From JBEVEP01 sp040512755 (lineage in GTDB: Bacteria; Pseudomonadota; Alphaproteobacteria; Rhizobiales; Rhizobiaceae): DNA of 15,884 nucleotides. The notes beneath the pieces are model-generated. The model saw nothing but the letters and a program-made list of their open reading frames with translations. It was not told the DNA's origin and did no database searches. The translations under genes and the position numbers were made by a program. Each line of letters opens with the position of its first letter. The first letter of the stretch is position 1. Location: assembly GCA_040512755.1 (NCBI GenBank), contig JBEVEP010000422.1, positions 1 through 15,884 of the forward strand, given 5' to 3'. Positions 6,170-13,409 of this stretch are shown here, piece by piece.

Positions 6170-7888
6170 ATGGCCGGCTTTCAAGACTTTCAGGGTGAGG
6201 CAAACAGGGGCGCCGTTGCTGGCCGTGTGAAGCGTGATTGGCACCCCTATCTGCATGTGTTTGCATTGGCGCTGTCCGGCCTCGTGCTTTTGCCGCTCAT
6301 CTCGCTTGGTTTCGTGGCGCTCACGGGGAGCGGCAACGATTGGCCACACCTGGCCGCCAATGTGCTTCCTGCCGCGAGCCGTACGACTCTGGTACTGCTG
6401 ATACTGGTTGCGGCTGCAACGACCGTCATTGGGGTTGCCTCTGCGTGGCTCGTTGTGGCGTTCGATTTTCCTTTCCGGCGCGTTCTCTCCTGGGCGCTTG
6501 TGTTGCCGCTCGCCGTGCCGCCCTACCTGGCTGCCTATGCTTTCGGCGAATTCTTCCACTATTCCGGGCCGATCCAGACATTGATCCGCTCACTTTTCGG
6601 CTTTCAGACGATCCGCGACTACTGGTTCCCCGACATCCGTTCCACACCGGGGGCGGCATTCGTGCTCGCTTCTGTCCTTTATCCGTACGTCTACCTGACC
6701 ACGCGTGTCGTGTTCCTGATGCAGGGCCGCAACATAGCCGACGTCGCGCGCACGCTCGGAGCCCGGCCGTCAAAAGTATTCTGGAAAGTGCTTCTGCCGG
6801 TTGCCCGGCCGGCCATCGTAGCAGGCGCTGCGCTGGTGCTGATGGAAACCATCAACGACATCGGCGCATCGGAATATCTTGGCGTCCATACGCTGACTTT
6901 CTCGGTATATACGACTTGGCTCAACCGAGGCAGTCTGGAAGGCGGCGCGCAGATCGCGCTGGTGATGCTTGCCCTGGTCTTTCTGCTGCTCGTTGCCGAA
7001 CATTGGGCGCGCCGCAATCAGCGCTTCCACACCGGGCGCGCTACCCATATGAGAGCCTATCCGCCCAGGACGAAACTCAGGGGGCCTGCAGGGTTCGCAG
7101 CTACGTTGGCGGCTATGCTGCCCATACTCACCGGGTTCGGCATTCCGCTTTTCGTCTTCGGACAATATGCATCGCGAAGAATGGAGCAGTTTCTGTCTCC
7201 CGACCTCTCCGACGCCTTCCTTAATAGCATTCTGACCGCCGCAGCTTCCGCTACGATTACGGTGCTGCTTGCCCTGTTTCTCATCAATGCGGTCAGGCTT
7301 TCACGTTCGCCTTTGATCAGGACCGCCGTGCGGCTGGCCGCAGTCGGTTACGCACTGCCCGGCGGTGTGCTCGGACTGGGGCTGCTCTTTGCGCTTGCTC
7401 GTTTCGACAATGGGCTCGATGCATTCATGCGCGCCAATTTTGGCATCTCGACCGGCTTGCTTTTAACCGGCTCGGCTGGAGCAGTCGTGCTTGCCTGCGT
7501 GATCCGCTTTCTGGCGCTGGCGGAAAGCGCCATCCATTCCGGCATGGAAAAACTGCCGCCGCATCTGGACGAGGCGGCAAGAAGCCTCGGGCGAACGCCA
7601 GCCCGCAGCGCCGCAAACGTTCTGCTCCCCCTTCTCAAGCCAGCCATCCTGACTGCTGCCGTGCTTGTGTTCGTGGACACGATCAAGGAGTTGTCGGCAA
7701 CCATCCTGCTTCGCCCTTTCGGCTTCAACACGCTGGCGACCTTTGTTTATGAGAATGCATCGCGCGGTGCGCCGGAGGAGGGGGCCGTCGCCGCGATCGT
7801 GATCATCCTCACTGCGCTGGCGCCGGTTATCCTTCTGTCGAGCGCCTTGATGCGTGACAGGGAAGCTGGATTCGACACTCCAGCTTGA
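6170..7888 (+). CDS. Ferric iron ABC transporter permease, fused two-domain type (FbpB/FutB)
   Basis: This inner-membrane protein (572 residues from ATG 6170) is a tandem fusion of two BPD-type permease halves, each with about six membrane helices. The first half carries the ATPase-contacting loop in DVARTLGARPSKVFWKVLLP. The second carries EAARSLGRTPARSAANVLLP. TINDIGASEYLG and DTIKELSATILL, which follow these loops, are characteristic of ferric-iron permeases. It forms the channel for iron brought by the binding protein encoded 159 bases upstream. The start is uncertain: ATG 6170 has no clear Shine-Dalgarno sequence, while an in-frame TTG at 6131 has AAGG six bases before it and would add 13 residues; homologues usually begin close to the WHP motif, which favours the shorter form. 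No ATPase gene follows, although the transporter needs one, so it must be encoded elsewhere. Confidence 0.92.
   Translation: MAGFQDFQGEANRGAVAGRVKRDWHPYLHVFALALSGLVLLPLISLGFVALTGSGNDWPHLAANVLPAASRTTLVLLILVAAATTVIGVASAWLVVAFDFPFRRVLSWALVLPLAVPPYLAAYAFGEFFHYSGPIQTLIRSLFGFQTIRDYWFPDIRSTPGAAFVLASVLYPYVYLTTRVVFLMQGRNIADVARTLGARPSKVFWKVLLPVARPAIVAGAALVLMETINDIGASEYLGVHTLTFSVYTTWLNRGSLEGGAQIALVMLALVFLLLVAEHWARRNQRFHTGRATHMRAYPPRTKLRGPAGFAATLAAMLPILTGFGIPLFVFGQYASRRMEQFLSPDLSDAFLNSILTAAASATITVLLALFLINAVRLSRSPLIRTAVRLAAVGYALPGGVLGLGLLFALARFDNGLDAFMRANFGISTGLLLTGSAGAVVLACVIRFLALAESAIHSGMEKLPPHLDEAARSLGRTPARSAANVLLPLLKPAILTAAVLVFVDTIKELSATILLRPFGFNTLATFVYENASRGAPEEGAVAAIVIILTALAPVILLSSALMRDREAGFDTPA
7863..7886 (+). 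terminator. Hairpin over the permease stop codon (weak terminator or stabiliser)
   Basis: AAGCTGGA (7863-7870) and TCCAGCTT (7879-7886) form a perfect 8-bp stem around an 8-base loop, ending on the first base of the TGA stop. No T run follows, so it may protect the 3' end rather than terminate. Confidence 0.35.
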
Positions 7889-7915
7889 CGTGTCGGTTGG
7901 GTTCGACGTGCAGGC

Positions 7916-7939
7916 AAAAAAAAGCGCCCGAGAGGGCGC
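7916..7939 (-). terminator. Strong rho-independent terminator facing left
   Basis: On the minus strand GCGCCC-TCTC-GGGCGC is followed by eight Ts (7923-7916). The direction is clear, since on the plus strand the stem is not followed by T. The only known leftward gene is acetoacetyl-CoA synthetase, whose stop is 217 bases away, unusually far. It therefore ends either a long 3' untranslated region or a separate small RNA. Confidence 0.85.
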
Positions 7940-8040
7940 CTGAAAGCTAAAGCTGTTACAACGGGGACTTGAGCTAGCTCCTGCGGCGGAGGCTGCCGAG
8001 GAACGGGATTTCTCCCTCAAGTTACGCACGACTATCGGCG
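7916..8040 (-). ncRNA. Candidate small RNA or 3'-UTR-derived RNA
   Basis: The 268-base gap 7889-8156 holds no convincing gene. Its left half, read on the minus strand, has small structures (GAGG...CCTC, a GAGCTAGCTC palindrome, two AGCT-rich copies) and ends at the strong terminator above. Its right half (8041-8156) is AT-rich, like a promoter region, and contains an inverted repeat GGTAA-N9-TTACC (8108-8126). No clear -35/-10 pair was found, so the 5' end is a guess; processing from the acetoacetyl-CoA synthetase message is an alternative. Confidence 0.22.
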
Positions 8041-8156
8041 TCAATCCTTAACAAATACTTACCGGAAAGGTCCGAAGTTTACTGAAGTGTATCACCCGTG
8101 AATTCTCGGTAAATTTTGTAGTTACCTTTTGCTAACCATAAACGGCCCACTGCCGC

Positions 8157-10115
8157 TCAATCCTCAAGCTCCTTGAGCCCACGAAAAAGCTCGAGCGCTT
8201 CCGGATTGGCCAACGCCTCCTTGTTCTTCACAGGACGCCCATGAACCACATCACGGACGGCAAGCTCCGTGATCTTTCCTGACTTGGTGCGCGGAATATC
8301 GGCCACCGCGATGATCTTCGCAGGAACATGACGAGGGCTGGCGCCGGTACGGATCTTGGTTTTGATGCGCTTCTCGAGGTCAGCGTCAAGCGCCACACCC
8401 TCCGCCAGCCGCACAAAAAGCACGACCCGGACATCGCCTTCCCAGTCCTGGCCAATGCAAAGCGCTTCCGCAATCTCCGGTAATTGCTCGACCTGATTGT
8501 AGATTTCGGCCGTTCCAATGCGGACACCGCCGGGGTTGAGCGTCGCGTCGGACCGTCCATGGATGATGATGCCGCCATGTTCAGTCCATTCGGCGAAATC
8601 GCCATGGCACCAGACGTTGTCAAAGCGGTCGAAATAGGCCGCGCGGTATTTTTCGCCTCCGGGATCGTTCCAGAACATCACCGGCATCGATGGAAAGGCG
8701 CGCGTGCAAACGAGTTCGCCCTTTTCGCCGCGTACGGGTTTGCCTTCGTCGTCCCACACGTCCACGGCCATGCCGAGCCCCGGTCCCTGGATCTCTCCGA
8801 TCCAGACCGGCTCGGTCGGAATGCCGAGCACGAAGCACGAAACGATATCCGTTCCGCCCGAAATTGAAGCCAGATGCACGTCCTTCTTGATCGCCTCGTA
8901 CACATAGGCGAAGCCTTCCGGCGAAAGCGGCGACCCGGTGGACGAAAGCGTGCGCAAACTGGAAAGGTCGTGCGTTCTGATCGGCTCGAGACCTGCCTTT
9001 CGGGCGGCGTCGATGAACTTCGCCGACGTTCCGAAGTAAGTCATCTTCTCGGCCTGGGCAAAGTCGAAGATCGCGTTGCCGTCGGGGTAGAAAGGCGAAC
9101 CGTCGTAAAGCAACAGTGTTGCGCAGGAGGCGAGCCCTGAAACCAGCCAGTTCCACATCATCCAGCCGCAAGTGGTGAAGTAGAAGAAGCGATCGCCGTC
9201 GCAGATTCCCGCGTGCAGCCGATGCTCCTTCACATGCTGGATCAGCGTGCCGCCCGCCGAGTGGACGATACACTTCGGAATGCCGGTCGTGCCGGATGAG
9301 AAGAGAATGTAGAGCGGATGCGAAAACGGCAGGCGCTCATAGGTTACGCGTTTTTCTGCGAACCCGGTAATCGCAGCGTCAAGCGTAACGGCGCCGTCTA
9401 TGTCGGCCGAAACATCGTTCGACGTGCCGAGATAGTCGACGACCAGCGTCTTGCGCACGCTCGGCAATCTGGCGACGACCGCCTTGATCTTGTCGCCGAC
9501 TTCGATCGCCTTGCCGTTATACCAGTATCCGTCCGGCGCGATGAAAACGACCGGTTCGATCTGGCCGAACCGGTCGAGCACGCCTTGCTCGCCGAAGTCG
9601 GGCGAGCACGAGGCCCATGTTGCGCCGATAGAGGTGGCGGCAAGCATCGCAGCCACGGTTTCCGGCATGTTAGGCATCATCGCGGCGATGCGGTCACCGG
9701 CCTTTACGCCGAGCGAACGGAAAAGCTGCTGCAGCCGCGACACCAGCGCATGAAGTTCGTTCCACGATATGTGGCGTTCGACCTTGTCCTCACCCCGGAA
9801 GATCAGGGCGTCGTCGGACCCGGTCTTGCGCAGGAGATTTTCCGCAAAATTGATGCGCGCATCGGGGAAGAATGTCGCCCCCGGCATTTTCTCGCCGTCA
9901 ACGAGAGTGCGGTCGCCACGCTCCCCGATCACCCCACAAAAGTCCCAGATCAATTCCCAGAACTCTTCGCGCGCTTCGATGGACCACCGATGAAGGTCGG
10001 CATAATTCCGGAAGTCTGTTCCCGCCTTACCGGATGCGGCTTGCATGAACGCAGTCATCGGCGCGTTCGAGACCGCCTCGGCGGTCGGCGCCCAAAGGGG
10101 GGAAGTAGCGCTCAT
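8157..10115 (-). CDS. aacS: Acetoacetyl-CoA synthetase (acetoacetate--CoA ligase)
   Basis: This 652-residue cytosolic enzyme joins acetoacetate to CoA at the cost of ATP, yielding AMP. It lets carbon from PHB breakdown or ketone bodies re-enter central metabolism. It is an ANL-superfamily (AMP-forming) enzyme. Visible features are the N-terminal ACS-type segment (RWSIEAREEFWELIWDF), the ATP-binding SSGTTGIPK (273-281), YFTTCGWMMWNW, the adenylate-binding STGSPLSPEGF, DATLNPGGVRIGTAEIY and PRTKSGKITE with catalytic Lys614. The length and the LEP-like C-terminus fit acetoacetyl-CoA rather than acetyl-CoA synthetase (rhizobial AcsA2). The ATG at 10115 has GGAGG about ten bases upstream. It is a single gene, divergent from the AsmA-family gene. 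Together with the phasin at the other end of the window it points to an active PHB cycle, though the two are not in one operon. Confidence 0.94.
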   Translation of the reverse strand: MSATSPLWAPTAEAVSNAPMTAFMQAASGKAGTDFRNYADLHRWSIEAREEFWELIWDFCGVIGERGDRTLVDGEKMPGATFFPDARINFAENLLRKTGSDDALIFRGEDKVERHISWNELHALVSRLQQLFRSLGVKAGDRIAAMMPNMPETVAAMLAATSIGATWASCSPDFGEQGVLDRFGQIEPVVFIAPDGYWYNGKAIEVGDKIKAVVARLPSVRKTLVVDYLGTSNDVSADIDGAVTLDAAITGFAEKRVTYERLPFSHPLYILFSSGTTGIPKCIVHSAGGTLIQHVKEHRLHAGICDGDRFFYFTTCGWMMWNWLVSGLASCATLLLYDGSPFYPDGNAIFDFAQAEKMTYFGTSAKFIDAARKAGLEPIRTHDLSSLRTLSSTGSPLSPEGFAYVYEAIKKDVHLASISGGTDIVSCFVLGIPTEPVWIGEIQGPGLGMAVDVWDDEGKPVRGEKGELVCTRAFPSMPVMFWNDPGGEKYRAAYFDRFDNVWCHGDFAEWTEHGGIIIHGRSDATLNPGGVRIGTAEIYNQVEQLPEIAEALCIGQDWEGDVRVVLFVRLAEGVALDADLEKRIKTKIRTGASPRHVPAKIIAVADIPRTKSGKITELAVRDVVHGRPVKNKEALANPEALELFRGLKELED

Positions 10116-10138
10116 TTATCATCCTCCATCGCAAGCCG

Positions 10139-10167
10139 CTTATGCATATTGCATGGCGCCGCGACAA
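10139..10167 (-). promoter_or_regulatory. Possible acetoacetyl-CoA synthetase promoter with overlapping inverted repeat
   Basis: On the minus strand TTGTCG (10167-10162) and CATAAG (10144-10139) are 17 bp apart. The -10 region overlaps an inverted repeat ATGCA-TAT-TGCAT (10142-10154), which could be an operator. The leader would be about 17 bases. Confidence 0.35.
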
Positions 10168-10226
10168 GGTATGGTCCAAAAGCGCCGCGGGGCTTGTGGG
10201 CAAGTGCGGTTGCGGGGCATTTTGTG

Positions 10227-10254
10227 TTGAAATGAGTCGGCGGTCGGCTAAATC
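10227..10254 (+). promoter_or_regulatory. Possible promoter of the AsmA-family gene
   Basis: TTGAAA (10227-10232) and TAAATC (10249-10254) are spaced 16 bp apart, about 60 bases before the chosen ATG. Confidence 0.35.
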
Positions 10255-10314
10255 ACCACAGTGAAAGCTGGGCGGGCCGCCCTGAGCGCGATTCGTCAGA
10301 ACCAACGAGGCAAC

Positions 10315-12147
10315 ATGCCATCACCGATGGTTAGAAGGGGCATTTGGGCCTTGGGCTTGGCCATTATTGCGTTGGCTTTGCTCGTCGCCTTTGTTCCGAT
10401 GATTGCTTCCACCCAGATCGTGCGGGACCGCATCAGCCTCGAGATGAGCTCGCGAACCGGCTATCGCGTGCAGTTGGGTGCGGCTCCGGAAATCGACGTC
10501 TTTCCGACCTTTCACGCGACGCTGAACAATGTGACCCTCTCCGAGTGGGGCGATGCCGGGCGTCCCGTTGTGGAGGCCGAGCGCGTCGAGATCGACCTTT
10601 CAGCAATGGCGGCTTTGGCTGGAAACATCGTGTTTTCGGATGTGAGCATCATCCGGCCTACTGTGCGCGTTGCGCCAAGCGGACCGTTCTATGTGCCGAT
10701 AACGCCTGGAGGGGGACGGATTGTCCGCTCGGTAGAATTGGCAAGAGAGGTGGTTGCCGCAAATCCCACCAGCCCAGACCTTGGCGCCCTGCCTTCCGAT
10801 CCGTTTGGCTCGATCGAATTCAGCGACGGGCGCATCGTTGCTAGCCGCGACGGCAAGGACGTTGAACTTGTTACTAGTCTCTCCGGCAACATCGACTGGA
10901 CTACCGTCGACCGGCCGGGCAAGCTGTCCGCGACGGGCATCTGGCGTGGCGAAAGCATCACGCTGACACTGGCGTCGCCCAATCCGCTGATTCTGTTCGC
11001 GGGGGGAGTTGCGCCCGTATCGTTCTCGGCCAAGTCGAATCCGGTATCCGCGACGTTCGAGGGCGCGGTTAACATGGCCGCCGACTCATACCTCGACGGG
11101 GAATTCACTTTCAGCGCGCCTTCGCTACCGCGGCTGCTCGAATGGTCGCAAAGTGACATTGCTCCGACGAATGCGATCGGGTCGGTCGCCATGTCAGGTC
11201 GCCTGACGGGAAATGCTCAGCGCGCGAAGTTCGACGATACGGAAATCGTCCTCGACGGAAATCCCGGAGTGGGAGTGCTCGACGTTTCTCTGGCGGGGGT
11301 CATTCCAAGCATTGCCGGGACGCTCGCCTTCGACACACTAGACCTGCGGTCATTTCTCTCGGCATTTACTCCGCTGACATCCGCAGGCGGCGATGAGGTC
11401 AGCGAGATCGATATCGCAATCGCCGATCAAATGGCGCTCGACCTGCGCCTTTCGGCGGCGCGCGCGACAGTCGGTTCCATCGGACTGACAGATGTCGCCG
11501 CAACGGCGCAAGTGAAGGACGGGCTGGCCGCTTTTGATATTTCGGACGCAACTGCGTTCGGCGGTACGCTGCAAGCCGGTATGCGGCTTGACCACAGCAG
11601 TGATGTGGAGACGGCGGGACTACGTATCCTGGCGTCGGACATCGATGGCGCGATATTCGGCGCCGCAACAGGTTTCCCGACTCTGGTGCCGACTGGCCGC
11701 GGAACGATCTCGGTCACGCTGAACGGGCCGGCGAAATCCTGGGACAGCCTGCTCCAGCAAGCGGACGGATCGATTTCGGCGAGTTTCGGTCCTGGCGCGA
11801 TCAAGGGCGTCGATATGGCGGCATTCCTTACAAGGGCCTCACAAGCGGGTTTCTTTGCGCTGGCGGAGGTCGCCAAAGGTGAGTTCCCGATTAAGGCGGC
11901 CGAACTCAAAGCCGAACTCGCTAACGGTGTGGCGCGTATCGAGACGGCCGATATCCGGTCGGAGGCCCACGATGTGTGGCTCGCTGGCCTGGTGCCCTAT
12001 GTCGGCGGCGGGCTGGCGCTTTCGGGAAAGGTGTTTCCAGGCGGCGCCGACAGGGCGGTAACCCGGCCCGAAGCGACATTTTTCGTGGGCGGCTCGTGGA
12101 ATGTTCCATTCGTGTCGCCCATTTTGCAGGCCGCGCCGCTGGAATAG
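10315..12147 (+). CDS. AsmA family protein (inner-membrane anchored, envelope lipid homeostasis)
   Basis: This protein of 610 residues has one N-terminal membrane anchor (about residues 8-30, GIWALGLAIIALALLVAFVP). The large periplasmic part starts with the AsmA signature: a segment around RTGYRVQLGAAPEIDVFPTFHATLNNVTLS, then VEAERVEIDLSAMAALAG and FSDVSIIRPTV. The C-terminal AsmA-like domain includes GRGTISVTLNGPAKSWDSLLQQADGSISASFGPGAIKGVDM. AsmA-family proteins are long beta-rich proteins bridging the periplasm, implicated in phospholipid transport to the outer membrane; the specific role of this one is unknown. ATG 10315, with GAGG a few bases before it, is preferred over the in-frame GTG at 10261, which would put 18 polar residues before the anchor. 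It is divergent from acetoacetyl-CoA synthetase and converges on the LysR gene with only 31 bases between the stops. Confidence 0.87.
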   Translation: MPSPMVRRGIWALGLAIIALALLVAFVPMIASTQIVRDRISLEMSSRTGYRVQLGAAPEIDVFPTFHATLNNVTLSEWGDAGRPVVEAERVEIDLSAMAALAGNIVFSDVSIIRPTVRVAPSGPFYVPITPGGGRIVRSVELAREVVAANPTSPDLGALPSDPFGSIEFSDGRIVASRDGKDVELVTSLSGNIDWTTVDRPGKLSATGIWRGESITLTLASPNPLILFAGGVAPVSFSAKSNPVSATFEGAVNMAADSYLDGEFTFSAPSLPRLLEWSQSDIAPTNAIGSVAMSGRLTGNAQRAKFDDTEIVLDGNPGVGVLDVSLAGVIPSIAGTLAFDTLDLRSFLSAFTPLTSAGGDEVSEIDIAIADQMALDLRLSAARATVGSIGLTDVAATAQVKDGLAAFDISDATAFGGTLQAGMRLDHSSDVETAGLRILASDIDGAIFGAATGFPTLVPTGRGTISVTLNGPAKSWDSLLQQADGSISASFGPGAIKGVDMAAFLTRASQAGFFALAEVAKGEFPIKAAELKAELANGVARIETADIRSEAHDVWLAGLVPYVGGGLALSGKVFPGGADRAVTRPEATFFVGGSWNVPFVSPILQAAPLE

Positions 12148-12178
12148 TCATACCATCGGTGTGAAGGTGGCCGAGCTT

Positions 12179-13129
12179 TCACCATCCCGGCAGTACATGA
12201 CTTGGCTTCAGCCTTCGGCCGCGGATAGAACCAAGCGCTGCATAGTCGAAACTGCCCGCGTCCTCAGGCGAAGGAAAAGAGATGTTGTCCAGGCTCTCGC
12301 TGATGTGGCGCGCCAAGGCATCCACGATCTCCGGCTTTGTCGAATTGCCGCGAATGATTCCGATCTTGATGTCCGGCAAGGCGTTGAAACCGTCCGCTTC
12401 GCCAAGAACACGCATGCCAGGCCGCAACGCGCATTCGGGCAGCACCGAAACAGCAAGACCGGACATGACCGCCGCAATGATGACCGTTGCCGACCAACTG
12501 GTGAAGAGGACCCGGTAGTCGCGGTTCATGGCGTCCAGCGCGTCGCACGCATGGCGGCGCCACTGGCAGGAGGGACGGCCGAAAGCCATCGGCAGCAGTT
12601 CCTGTTCGTGCGTGGCGTGGTTAGCAGACGTCACCCAGAGCAGAGGCTCCCTGCGCACCACTTGCGACTGGCGCGATTCGTTGTGGGTAACCAGCGCAAG
12701 ATCAAGATTGCCGCGCTTGATATGCTCCACGAGATTGAAGGTCGGCTCGCAGACGACCGACAGCTCGACGCGCGGGTTCGACCGCGAAAACCGCGCCATG
12801 ATCTCAGGCAGGAAGCGGTCGGCATAGTCGTCCGGAGTGCCAATGCGGATATGACCCTGGAGGCTTGAATCATCAAACGCGGCCATCGTTTCCCGGTTTA
12901 GCCGGATCATGCGGCGCGCATAGCCGAGCAGCTTTTCGCCATCCTCGGTGAGCTTGTTCGTTCGGCCGTCCTTTTCGAACAACGGTTTGCCGATTCGCTC
13001 TTCGAGCCGGCGCATTTGCATCGAAACGGCAGACTGGGTGCGATGAACTTCGTCGGCCGCTCTCGTGAAGCTTCCCGTATCGGCGATGGAGATGAATGTC
13101 TGCAGTTGATCGAGATCGAGCGGAACCAT
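12179..13129 (-). CDS. LysR-family transcriptional regulator (VtlR/LsrB-like by context)
   Basis: This 316-residue regulator has a winged helix-turn-helix at residues 5-64 (DLDQLQTFISIADTGSFTRA, then TQSAVSMQMRRLEERIGKPLF). A periplasmic-binding-protein-like effector domain covers about 92-295 (GHIRIGTPDDYADRFLPEIM). The C-terminal tail is extended. It is divergent from a DUF1127 gene, with a palindrome containing ATC-N9-GAT beside its own start, so autoregulation and control of the neighbour are likely. In Brucella the LysR regulator VtlR flanks the sRNA gene abcR2 and activates genes for small proteins; this arrangement is similar, which suggests orthology but does not prove it. The effector is unknown. 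The ATG at 13129 has only a weak GGAT upstream, but places the helix-turn-helix at the normal distance from the N-terminus. Confidence 0.9.
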   Translation of the reverse strand: MVPLDLDQLQTFISIADTGSFTRAADEVHRTQSAVSMQMRRLEERIGKPLFEKDGRTNKLTEDGEKLLGYARRMIRLNRETMAAFDDSSLQGHIRIGTPDDYADRFLPEIMARFSRSNPRVELSVVCEPTFNLVEHIKRGNLDLALVTHNESRQSQVVRREPLLWVTSANHATHEQELLPMAFGRPSCQWRRHACDALDAMNRDYRVLFTSWSATVIIAAVMSGLAVSVLPECALRPGMRVLGEADGFNALPDIKIGIIRGNSTKPEIVDALARHISESLDNISFPSPEDAGSFDYAALGSIRGRRLKPSHVLPGW

Positions 13130-13138
13130 GGGAAAAAT

Positions 13139-13157
13139 CCATCATCAATGTTGATGG
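13139..13157. promoter_or_regulatory. LysR-type operator, palindrome with ATC-N9-GAT
   Basis: CCATCATCAATGTTGATGG pairs at eight of nine positions around a central A and contains ATC-N9-GAT, the classic LysR-type half-site pattern. It lies 10 bp before the LysR start, near its predicted transcription start, and upstream of the DUF1127 leader. A second inverted repeat GATTAG-N14-CTAATC (13162-13187) follows. Autorepression plus divergent activation is the likely use. Confidence 0.55.
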
Positions 13158-13160
13158 TAA

Positions 13161-13189
13161 AGATTAGAAACATTCGTTGGACTAATCAA
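13161..13189 (-). promoter_or_regulatory. Possible LysR gene promoter
   Basis: On the minus strand TTGATT (13189-13184) and TAATCT (13166-13161) are 17 bp apart and overlap the GATTAG-N14-CTAATC repeat. Transcription would start near the operator palindrome. Confidence 0.35.
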
Positions 13190-13199
13190 TGGATCGAGC

Positions 13200-13345
13200 G
13201 CAATGTTCGTGCCGTCCATACGACGCGTGTGGATCCTTCCTGGTGTGGCTGCATCCTCCCATTGCCCGGCCAGCTGAAGGCGGAACCGGCTCTGCCTGTC
13301 GCGCACTTATCGATGCGTGAGGGGTGAAAGCCGGACGCCGCTTTT
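13200..13345 (+). ncRNA. Structured leader or candidate AbcR-like small RNA
   Basis: The 280-base gap 13130-13409 contains two stem-loops on the plus strand. The first pairs CTTCCTGG (13236-13243) with CCAG-CT-GAAG (13270-13279) and shows CATCCTCCCATT in its loop, a sequence complementary to Shine-Dalgarno regions. The second pairs GCGG-AA-CCGGC (13280-13290) with GCCGG-ACG-CCGC (13330-13341) around an inner hairpin (GCGCA/TGCGT), and TTTT follows. AbcR sRNAs of rhizobia carry CUCCCA motifs and lie next to a LysR gene, so this could be such an RNA. The terminator is weak and the ends are guesses; it may simply be the DUF1127 5' leader. Confidence 0.25.
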
Positions 13346-13358
13346 GCTGTTCGTGTGT

Positions 13359-13409
13359 GGTCTCTCCAGTGGGTTCGCCCGCGTCCGCCCGAAAGAAAGG
13401 AGATTGACC
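13359..13409 (+). promoter_or_regulatory. Hairpin burying the DUF1127 ribosome-binding site
   Basis: GGTC-TCTCC (13359-13367) pairs with GGAGA-TT-GACC (13399-13409), giving nine base pairs with a two-base bulge. The 3' strand includes GGAG of the Shine-Dalgarno sequence AAAGGAG (13396-13402) and ends directly before the ATG. Translation would need the stem to open through an RNA, a protein, a ligand or heat. Confidence 0.45.

Noticed and set aside
7463..8044. 193-codon minus-strand frame covering the 7889-8044 gap
   Set aside because: Most of it is antisense to the permease, it runs through the leftward terminator, and its sequence resembles no protein; it would not account for the gap.
9318..10235. 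305-codon plus-strand frame opposite acetoacetyl-CoA synthetase
   Set aside because: It is antisense to a clear ANL enzyme and shows no recognisable domain; it is the usual shadow of high third-position GC.
12101..12868. 255-codon plus-strand frame opposite the LysR gene
   Set aside because: It is the antisense shadow of a LysR protein with an intact helix-turn-helix and effector domain.
13317..13409. Longer DUF1127 protein starting at 13317
   Set aside because: The extra 31 residues resemble nothing in the family, and the strong AAAGGAG site clearly serves ATG 13410.
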